Origin: Acidobacteriota bacterium
GTDB lineage: Bacteria > Acidobacteriota > Terriglobia > Terriglobales > Acidobacteriaceae
Direction of reading: 5' to 3'
NCBI GenBank assembly: GCA_021819255.1
Contig: JAKART010000183.1
Span: 1 to 5,579 of the forward strand
Length of the DNA: 5,579 bases
A program made the position numbers and the translations under genes. The first letter of the stretch is position 1, and each line of letters starts with the position of its first letter. Below the pieces are notes generated by a model, which was not told the origin of the DNA, searched no databases, and saw only the letters and a list, made by a program, of their open reading frames with translations. Shown piece after piece: positions 1 to 5,106 of this stretch.

Positions 1-705
1 GGCAGAGAGCCTGCGTGCGGCTCCGCGCAAGCTGATGGCCGCCGCCGCCGCCGCGCAAGTTCCGGTGCCGCTGGAGGTGGTGGGACCACAGCCGCGCTCG
101 TAGATTCGAAATGCGATGTGGCTGGGAGACAGCATGCGGACAAACTCTACATTGGTTCCCTTCGAAAAGGCGGCATCTACGGCGATCCTGGCACCGAGCG
201 CCGGCCAGGTGAGGTTGTGGGAAGAGAACGTTTCGCTCTCCGGAAAGAGCACGAAGTGAGGATTGCCCATATTCACCACTGCGCCCTGTACGGGGCTCTC
301 CACGCCCGGCAGATCGAGAACCTTTGGGGTGACCTGCGGCACGCCCATGTTGCTCTCAATCCAGTAGTCCACCCCCTCTTTGCGCATGAGGCGGCAGATA
401 CGGAGACCGCCTTGGGTGCCCAGAGCGGCTTCCTGACGGCCCTCGCTGGCCACCAGCCAGGCGGCTACGCAGCGAGTGCCATTACCGCTCAGCTCGGCCT
501 CTGAGCCGTCGGCGTTGAAGAGGCGCAGAAAGAGCTCTCCGTTGGGCCGGCGATCCAGAAACTCGATGCCATCGGCGCCAATGCCGGTATTGCGGCTGCA
601 AAGCTTGCGCGCCAGGATGGCGTGCCGGTTGTGAGCCAGGGCCTCATCCAGAATCAAAAAGTCGTTGCCGCAGGCATGGGCTTTCACAAAGGGAATGCGG
701 CTCAT
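1..705 (-). CDS. dapF: Diaminopimelate epimerase-like protein, 3' end cut by window edge; second catalytic Cys replaced by Ser
   Basis: DapF interconverts LL- and meso-diaminopimelate in the cytoplasm, in the pathway to lysine and peptidoglycan cross-links. I translated 235 residues, and the remaining C-terminus lies beyond base 1; family members are usually about 270-290 residues. Family motifs are clear: ACGNDF (11-16), NTGIGADG (39-46), FNADGSEAELSGNGTRC (63-79, with the first catalytic Cys at 79), NMGNPHF (145-151, His150), GTNVEFV (183-189) and ERGCGPTTSSGTGTC (203-217). In the last motif the usual ERGxGETxACGxG has become GPT..SSG, so the second catalytic Cys is Ser212 and the Glu is Pro208. 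Cys206 and Cys217 flank the site but do not align with the catalytic position. The ATG at 705 is preceded by GGAGGAGG and starts the family's usual N-terminus. It overlaps the stop of a small upstream ORF (ATGA). Membership in the DapF fold is secure; epimerase activity is less certain. Confidence 0.93.
   Translation of the reverse strand, partial: MSRIPFVKAHACGNDFLILDEALAHNRHAILARKLCSRNTGIGADGIEFLDRRPNGELFLRLFNADGSEAELSGNGTRCVAAWLVASEGRQEAALGTQGGLRICRLMRKEGVDYWIESNMGVPQVTPKVLDLPGVESPVQGAVVNMGNPHFVLFPESETFSSHNLTWPALGARIAVDAAFSKGTNVEFVRMLSPSHIAFRIYERGCGPTTSSGTGTCAAAAAAISLRGAARRLSA
37..54 (-). repeat. GCG/GCC triplet tract coding for six alanines in dapF
   Basis: Read on the minus strand, five GCG codons and one GCC codon follow each other and encode Ala218-Ala223, directly after the GTGTC motif. 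The triplet repetition is visible in the bases, not only in the protein. Similar Ala-rich helices follow the glycine loop in other DapF proteins, so the tract is compatible with a working protein, though such a run could be prone to slippage. Confidence 0.6.
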
Positions 706-803
706 GCCTCCTCCACAATGTGGGGTCCGTAGCCAACCACTCTCACCAGATAACGACGAAGCCGGCGCCTGATGCCTCTCAATTTCCCGTTCCTGAAGTC
801 CAT
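702..803 (-). CDS. Possible small Arg-rich protein of 33 residues, coupled to dapF
   Basis: I do not recognise this ORF and cannot assign a function. From the ATG at 803 it reads 33 codons to a TGA at 704-702, which overlaps the dapF start as ATGA, a typical translational-coupling arrangement. The core is strongly basic (GIRRRLRRYLVRVVGYGPHI) with an acidic end (VEEA); no signal peptide or membrane segment is evident. The frame stays open upstream to the stop of the nucleotidyltransferase gene, so a GTG at 848 could give a 48-residue version containing GQEYPELR. Neither start has a good ribosome binding site: before GTG848 an AGGA sits only two bases away, and before ATG803 there is only a GAG. 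Codons include AGA and AGG, which differ from the neighbours. It could be a real small protein, a leader peptide, or a chance open frame. Confidence 0.3.
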   Translation of the reverse strand: MDFRNGKLRGIRRRLRRYLVRVVGYGPHIVEEA

Positions 804-917
804 TCTGAGCTCAGGATACTCCTGTCCCCGGGGAAGAAAACCACTCACGGTCCTGCAAGAGTCTAGCCGTTGAGCGCGACGGGATCCGGAAGAGCCCGCC
901 GGATCCCTGAATCGGCG
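706..917 (-). other. Gap between nucleotidyltransferase gene and dapF
   Basis: This 212-base stretch has no full-size gene. In transcription order it holds a strong hairpin (907-881), a cluster of small palindromes (833-806) and the possible small ORF. I looked for a dapF promoter and found only weak candidates: a TATCCT hexamer (minus strand, 822-817) with no convincing -35 at the right distance. No riboswitch or RNA gene was recognised. Confidence 0.5.
881..907 (-). terminator. Strong hairpin after the nucleotidyltransferase stop; possible terminator without U-tract
   Basis: GGGATCCGG (881-889) and CCGGATCCC (899-907) form a perfect 9-bp stem, with six or seven G-C pairs, around a 9-nt loop. 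It begins 10 bases downstream of the TGA at 920-918. On the minus strand the bases after the stem are GTCGCGCTC, so the run of U expected for an intrinsic terminator is missing. It may be a mRNA 3'-end stabiliser, a pause or Rho-assisted termination site, or it may separate xdhC-mocA transcription from dapF. Confidence 0.45.
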
Positions 918-1517
918 TCAGGCTTCTTCTGCCTTGAGCCAGGCTCTGGCGTGCTCCAGATCGACCTCGGTATCTACATCGATTCTCAAGGCTTCCTCGG
1001 TCACAAACGCTGCATCGCTGAGTAGATCACGGGCGCCCCGGTCCCCCCTCAGCCGTAGCAGCGCCTCAAAACTGAGGGCTGGGAAATAGGCCGGTATGCC
1101 AATCTTTCCGTCATAACCCGACCCCGTCACTCGATCCACCTGCGCGCAGAGTCGGCGCAGATGTTCTGGCCGCAGTGCAATCTGGTCGCAGCTCATCAGC
1201 ACCGCACCCTCCACGCCCTGGGCGCGAGCCTGCTCCACCCCGCAGCGAATGGATGAGGCAATTCCCTCTTCAGCCAGCGGATTGAGGATCGTCTGGCAGC
1301 CAGACAGGCTCTCGTCCAACGAACGATCGCGCAGGATGACCAGGACGGGCTCCAGCCCGGCCTGTCGGGCAACCCGGACGGCCCGCTGGAGCAAGGTTTC
1401 TGTGCCCAGCACAACCTTTTGCTTGGGCCGTCCCAACCGCCGCGACGCCCCGGCGGCCAGGACAATTGCTGCAACGCTCACTGCGCGCACCGCGATGGAA
1501 TCTTCTGAGTTTTCCAC
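918..1517 (-). CDS. mocA: MobA/MocA-like nucleotidyltransferase (molybdenum cofactor cytidylyltransferase family)
   Basis: By family, such enzymes transfer CMP (or another nucleotide) from NTP to molybdopterin-molybdate, making the dinucleotide cofactor used by xanthine dehydrogenase-type enzymes in the cytoplasm. The 199-residue protein is normal in length for a single-domain MobA-like transferase. It shows the N-terminal nucleotide-binding signature LAAGASRRLGRPKQ (20-33), NPLAEEGIASSIR (79-91), a metal/substrate motif SCDQ (109-112), IGIPAYF (139-145), GDRGARDLL (158-166) and the closing DVDTEVDL (180-187). Cytidylyl rather than guanylyl or adenylyl specificity is inferred mainly from the xdhC neighbour. 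The start is GTG at 1517, chosen because GAGGTG lies 8 bases upstream; it overlaps the xdhC end by 40 nt. A second in-frame GTG at 1481 would make a 4-nt GTGA overlap with the xdhC stop and also leave the whole domain intact, but has no clear ribosome site. Confidence 0.87.
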   Translation of the reverse strand: MENSEDSIAVRAVSVAAIVLAAGASRRLGRPKQKVVLGTETLLQRAVRVARQAGLEPVLVILRDRSLDESLSGCQTILNPLAEEGIASSIRCGVEQARAQGVEGAVLMSCDQIALRPEHLRRLCAQVDRVTGSGYDGKIGIPAYFPALSFEALLRLRGDRGARDLLSDAAFVTEEALRIDVDTEVDLEHARAWLKAEEA

Positions 1518-2542
1518 GGAGCGCGCACCTCACTGTTTCCCTGCTCTACCGCTGCAACCACCATCGGCGCGCTCATGCGGCGCGAGGCGCCGATCTTTCC
1601 ATGCAGGTACCCCTGAATCTCGGAGATCACCGCCAGGGCAATGGCTTCGGCTCCGTCGCCTCCCAGGTCCAAACCCACCGGGGCAAAAAGACCTTCGCAG
1701 ACTTGCTCCAGGCTCCAACCCATGGCCGCAGCGGTCTCGCTGATCAGCAGGGAGCTGCGATGGCGCGCGCCCAGCAAGCCCAGGTAGCGTGGTTTGCACG
1801 GCAAGACCCCGGCCAGCCAGGCTTTATCCTGCTCGTAGCTGTGGGTCATCATGACCACGGCATCCCGGTCTCCGATGCTCAAACGATCCAGATCCTCCAA
1901 TTGCCTGGCAACGAGCACCTGGTGGGCCAGGAGAAACCGCTGGGCGCGTGCCAGCCACGGTCTTCCGTCCACCACGGCAACCGTCCAACCAAGCAGAGAT
2001 GCCGCTTCCACCATTGGCAACGCATCATCTCCGGCTCCAAAGATGATCAGCCGCTGAGGAGGAAGAATGGTCTCCTCAAAGACGCTCTGATCCTGCTCCA
2101 GGGCTTCTGCTGCCGCAGGCTGAACCAGCCGCCGCAGGGAGTTTCCATTCTCCGGCAGCCAGGTGGTCACGTGGCGAGAGGCTCCGTCCAGCGATGCCGC
2201 CAAGGCCTCCATGAGAGTCTGAAACTCGGGTGTTCCGGCCGGCTCGATGAGCAAATCCACCGTTCCTCCACAGCCAAGGCCGTAGGGGATCTCCGCCGTA
2301 TCGTCGAAGAGGGTTGAGTACCTCTTCATCACCGCTCCGGAGCGCACCATCCAGGGAGCCTTCTGCACCACCTCGGCCTCCAGACAACCTCCGGAGATCG
2401 ACCCCGCGTATCGTCCGTCCGAGCCTACCAGCAGGCGTGCCCCCACCTTGCGGTAACTGGAACCCTCCACACGCACCAGAGTCACCAAGGCCACCGTCGC
2501 GCCTTGCCGCCACATCTCGACGATCCTTCGCCGTTCTCGCAT
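1478..2542 (-). CDS. xdhC: XdhC/CoxI family molybdenum cofactor insertion protein
   Basis: XdhC proteins bind the molybdenum cofactor, protect it while it is made ready (including sulfuration) and deliver it to xanthine dehydrogenase or related hydroxylases; they are not subunits of the final enzyme. The 354-residue protein has the two expected parts. The N-terminal XdhC/CoxI domain carries VEGSSYRKVGARLLV (25-39), GSISGGCLEAEV (47-58) and YGLGCGGTVDLLIEP (87-101), with Cys53 and Cys91. The C-terminal Rossmann-like domain carries IFGAGDDALPMVEAA (167-181), THSYEQDKAWL (233-243), YLGLLGAR (253-260) and APVGLDLGGDGAEAIALAVI (287-306). The ATG at 2542 gives the usual N-terminus; the frame is open upstream to the cysH stop but has no ATG, GTG or TTG there. 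No Shine-Dalgarno sequence precedes it, and a -10 hexamer lies 8 bases away. The molybdoenzyme it serves is not in this window. Confidence 0.93.
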   Translation of the reverse strand: MRERRRIVEMWRQGATVALVTLVRVEGSSYRKVGARLLVGSDGRYAGSISGGCLEAEVVQKAPWMVRSGAVMKRYSTLFDDTAEIPYGLGCGGTVDLLIEPAGTPEFQTLMEALAASLDGASRHVTTWLPENGNSLRRLVQPAAAEALEQDQSVFEETILPPQRLIIFGAGDDALPMVEAASLLGWTVAVVDGRPWLARAQRFLLAHQVLVARQLEDLDRLSIGDRDAVVMMTHSYEQDKAWLAGVLPCKPRYLGLLGARHRSSLLISETAAAMGWSLEQVCEGLFAPVGLDLGGDGAEAIALAVISEIQGYLHGKIGASRRMSAPMVVAAVEQGNSEVRAPWKTQKIPSRCAQ

Positions 2543-2550
2543 AACAGCAC

Positions 2551-2556
2551 AGTATA
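2551..2556 (-). promoter_or_regulatory. Putative -10 box of xdhC (TATACT), possible leaderless transcript
   Basis: On the minus strand TATACT matches the sigma-70 -10 consensus in five of six positions and is followed by GTGCTGTT and then the xdhC ATG. A start site about seven bases downstream would fall at or within two bases of the start codon. The best -35 at 17-bp spacing is the weak TTTCGT (2574-2579). The absence of a ribosome binding site before this ATG supports the reading, but the call rests on one hexamer. Confidence 0.35.
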
Positions 2557-2595
2557 GGTCAGAGACGCCTGTGACGAAAGCTTCAAACGGTGGAG

Positions 2596-2610
2596 GAGCG
2601 GCCTCCGCTC
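2596..2610 (-). other. Short inverted repeat in the cysH-xdhC gap
   Basis: GAGCGG and CCGCTC form a 6-bp stem around a 3-nt loop, about 46 bases after the cysH stop. The minus strand continues CTCCACCGTTTGAAGC, with no U-tract, so it is at best a weak 3'-end or pause structure for the cys operon transcript. A second 6-bp hairpin (GGAGCC/GGCTCC, 2664-2678) sits inside the last cysH codons. Confidence 0.2.
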
Positions 2611-2656
2611 TGCCCAGCCTCCAGCGCCGGGTGAGCCTGCGCGCCGGTCGAAGCTC

Positions 2657-3418
2657 TTACGCCGGAGCCGAAGGCTCCTCCTTTTCGCTGAAGGTGTGAA
2701 TACCGCATTCCAACTTTTTACCGCCCCAACGGCCGCTGCGGGGGTCGGCGCCAACCTCAGGGATCGTCGTGCAGGGCTCGCAACCGATACTTTGATAACC
2801 GCGCTCATAGAGCGAAAGCCGCGGAATCGCGTGCTTCCGCGCGTAGCCCTCCACCTGTTCCCAATCCCAGTCCGCCAGTGCGCTCACCTTCATCAAGATC
2901 GTTCCGGTCGGCAGACGGTGATTCTCGACCTTCTTCAGGCCGGCGCGGGTCGGCGACTGCTGACGGCGCAGTCCGGTGAACCACCAGCGGAAGGGTTCCA
3001 GCGAGCGCATCAGAGGCTCCACCTTGCGAATCGAGCAACACCGGGATGGGTCCACCAGATGCAGCAGGCCAAACTCCCTTTCGTGCTCCGCCAGGCTGGT
3101 TCTGGGTAGCGCATTCACCAGGTTCAGATTCCACTCCTTCACCATCTGGTCTCGATAGGCAATCATCTCCGCGAAGTGATACCCGGTTTCCAGAAAGATG
3201 ACCGCAACCTGAGGAAGATGCTGCCGCAGCATATGCAGAACCACCATGTCCTCGGTTTGGAAGCTGCTGGTAAGGCAGACGCTGGCGCTTCCGGCGCCGG
3301 ACTGTCCGCCGGGCTCAAGCTGCGCTTCGCGAACGATTGCGGCGACAAGAGCTTCTGCGGAGAGGCTCTCCATGCGGTCAAGAAACGGTCTTGGCATACG
3401 ATCCACGGACTCGCTCAT
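2657..3418 (-). CDS. cysH: APS reductase (assimilatory adenylyl-sulfate reductase, 4Fe-4S type)
   Basis: CysH of this type reduces adenylyl sulfate to sulfite and AMP with thioredoxin, in the cytoplasm. The 253-residue protein has the PP-loop start TSSFQTED (50-57), FLETGYHF (75-82), the DPSRCCSIRKVEPL block (123-136) with Cys127-Cys128, TGLRRQQSPTR (148-158), YQSIGCEPCT (208-217) with Cys213 and Cys216, and the C-terminal KKLECGIH with Cys238. The CC plus CxxC set is the known [4Fe-4S] ligand pattern that separates APS-specific from PAPS-specific reductases, and the ECGIH Cys is the catalytic nucleophile of the family. APS use also agrees with the lack of an intact APS kinase here. The ATG at 3418 shares its A with the cysN stop (TGATG) and has GGAGG 7 bases upstream; a GTG one codon earlier is possible but too close to that site. 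It is the last gene of the cysDNH unit. Confidence 0.94.
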   Translation of the reverse strand: MSESVDRMPRPFLDRMESLSAEALVAAIVREAQLEPGGQSGAGSASVCLTSSFQTEDMVVLHMLRQHLPQVAVIFLETGYHFAEMIAYRDQMVKEWNLNLVNALPRTSLAEHEREFGLLHLVDPSRCCSIRKVEPLMRSLEPFRWWFTGLRRQQSPTRAGLKKVENHRLPTGTILMKVSALADWDWEQVEGYARKHAIPRLSLYERGYQSIGCEPCTTIPEVGADPRSGRWGGKKLECGIHTFSEKEEPSAPA

Positions 3419-5106
3419 CACTGTGCCTCCTGGCTCGGCGCGGCCTCTGCCAGCGTCGCGGCGGCTTCGGCCGTGGTGAAAAACCTCGGTCCGGCCAGCT
3501 CCTGCAAGGCCGCCAGGGTTGCCCGGCTGAGATCGCTTCGGGATGAGATCCCGGTCACCTTGGCAAGTTGCAGCGCACGCATGACTGCCGGCAGGGACGA
3601 ATCCGGAATCAAGGGATCATCCAGGATCACGGCTGCGCGGCCCGCTTGCCGGATCCGTTCGAGCAGCGCCGCCGCCACCTGTTCCCGGCCGCGCAACCAC
3701 ACCAAAGCCGCCTCCTGCTCTCCGCAGCGGCCTTCTTCAAGAGCGGCATGGCGTCCGCCCTCGTCGAGGGCGCTCACAATCATCGCTGCGCCGACGGTTG
3801 CATTGGTAACTGGATCCATCAGGATCAGCGCTCCCATCTCACGGTTGTCGGCGTAGGCGTCAAAAAACAGGGGTAAACCGGTCGTAAACTCTACCTCCGC
3901 GATATCGTTCATATGCAGCTCAGAGCTCTGCTGATGTTCGATGCTGTGGATATCGACGCGATAGCGTATCCTGCGCACGGAAGCCCGGACGGTGCGCGTC
4001 GTATGCTTGGCCAGATAGGTTCGGCCCTCGCTCAGCGGCTCTTCATGCATCCAGACCACCATGGCGCGGAAGGAGGACCGAATCTGAGGCGCCAACTGCG
4101 TCTCTGAGACCAGCATCTCGCCCCGGCTCAAGTCAATCTCATCCTCAAGTTCCAAGGTGACGCTCAGCGGAAAGCCGGCTGCGGGCAACTCGCCGTCATA
4201 GGTGAGGATGCGCTTGACGGTGGTGACGCGGCCGCTGGGCAAGGCCCTGACGCGCATGCCGGGACGCACCTCGCCGCGCTCGACGCGTCCCGCGAAGCCG
4301 CGAAACTCCGCGTTGGGGCGAGCGACGAGTTGCACGGGAAAGCGCAAGGGTTCGCCGGAAGCCTCACGCAGGGCCAGGGGCGCGGTCTCCAGATACTCCA
4401 ACAGCGTTGGCCCGCCGTACCAATCCATCCGCTGGCTGCGTTCTACGACGTTGTCTCCGCACAGGGCGCTGACCGGAATCACCTCAATGCTCTTCAGTCC
4501 AAGACGATCGGCCAGTTCGCTGAACTCCGCGCTGACCTGGTCGAAGATCTCGGGGCTGTAGTCCACCAGGTCCATCTTGTTGATGGCCGCCACCACGTGC
4601 GGGATGCGAAGCAGGCTGGCGATATAGGTGTGGCGCCTTGACTGAGGCAGCAATTCTCCCACTCGCTGAAAGGCTCTGGCGTCGATCAGCACGATGGCAA
4701 CATCTGCGGTGGAAGCTCCCGTAGCCATATTGCGCGTGTACTGCTCATGGCCCGGGGTATCGGCGATGATGAACTTGCGCCGGGCGGTGGAGAAGTAGCG
4801 ATAAGCCACGTCGATCGTGATCCCTTGTTCGCGCTCCGCTCGGAGCCCGTCAGTCAGCAGAGAAAGATCCACCTCTCTGCCGGAACGGTTCACGCGGCTG
4901 GCGCGGATTGACGCAAGTTGGTCTTCATAGATGTTTCGGGTGTCGTGCAGCAGCCGCCCGATCAGCGTGCTCTTGCCATCGTCGACGCTGCCCGCCGTGG
5001 TGAACCGAAGCATCTCCTGCTCCAGATGGCCATCCAGAAACTGGCGAAATCTTTGCTCCAGGGAGTGCTCCTGCTGCATCTCCCAGCCTTGGGGTTGTGA
5101 AATCAT
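3418..5106 (-). CDS. cysN: Sulfate adenylyltransferase subunit 1 (GTPase) with a degenerate C-terminal extension
   Basis: CysN is the GTP-hydrolysing subunit that, with CysD, forms ATP sulfurylase and couples GTP hydrolysis to APS synthesis. The 562-residue protein has a translation-factor GTPase domain: G1 GSVDDGKST (39-47), REQGITIDVAYRYF (92-105), G3 DTPGHEQYTRNM (116-127), G4 NKMD (176-179) and G5 SAL (213-215). EF-Tu-like beta-barrel domains follow and end in the conserved FFDAYADNREMGALILMDP (414-432) and TNATVGAAMI (434-443). Ordinary CysN stops soon after this point. Here about 119 residues follow, with an order that resembles the start of an APS kinase (ALVWLRG, helix, RAAVILDD) but without the GLSGSGKS P-loop or DGDN motif, so it is not an active CysNC fusion. 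The ATG at 5106 shares its A with the cysD stop (TAATG), and GGAGGG lies 9 bases upstream. Met10 is a possible alternative start. Confidence 0.95.
   Translation of the reverse strand: MISQPQGWEMQQEHSLEQRFRQFLDGHLEQEMLRFTTAGSVDDGKSTLIGRLLHDTRNIYEDQLASIRASRVNRSGREVDLSLLTDGLRAEREQGITIDVAYRYFSTARRKFIIADTPGHEQYTRNMATGASTADVAIVLIDARAFQRVGELLPQSRRHTYIASLLRIPHVVAAINKMDLVDYSPEIFDQVSAEFSELADRLGLKSIEVIPVSALCGDNVVERSQRMDWYGGPTLLEYLETAPLALREASGEPLRFPVQLVARPNAEFRGFAGRVERGEVRPGMRVRALPSGRVTTVKRILTYDGELPAAGFPLSVTLELEDEIDLSRGEMLVSETQLAPQIRSSFRAMVVWMHEEPLSEGRTYLAKHTTRTVRASVRRIRYRVDIHSIEHQQSSELHMNDIAEVEFTTGLPLFFDAYADNREMGALILMDPVTNATVGAAMIVSALDEGGRHAALEEGRCGEQEAALVWLRGREQVAAALLERIRQAGRAAVILDDPLIPDSSLPAVMRALQLAKVTGISSRSDLSRATLAALQELAGPRFFTTAEAAATLAEAAPSQEAQ

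Noticed and set aside
118..504. Plus-strand open frame of 128 codons
   Set aside because: Antisense to dapF, which reads through all conserved motifs on the other strand; no independent start signal or domain.
702..920. Read-through or stop-interrupted extension of the nucleotidyltransferase into the next gap
   Set aside because: The frame after the TGA is open for 71 codons, but the protein is already full length and the first part forms a strong hairpin, so a disrupted longer gene is unlikely.
1466..2317. Long plus-strand open frame of 283 codons
   Set aside because: It lies antisense to xdhC, whose protein has clear family motifs; the plus-strand product has no recognisable domain and is a GC-rich shadow.
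2543..2656. N-terminal extension of xdhC across the gap after cysH
   Set aside because: The frame is open but contains only a CTG as possible start, and the translation has no resemblance to the family; the ATG at 2542 already gives the normal N-terminus.
3418..3777. Active APS kinase domain in a bifunctional CysNC
   Set aside because: No P-loop GxxGxGKS and no DGDN motif in the CysN tail, and it is much shorter than the roughly 200 residues of CysC.
3176..3856. Plus-strand open frame of 226 codons
   Set aside because: Antisense to cysH and cysN, with low-complexity Ala/Ser/Arg composition typical of a shadow frame.
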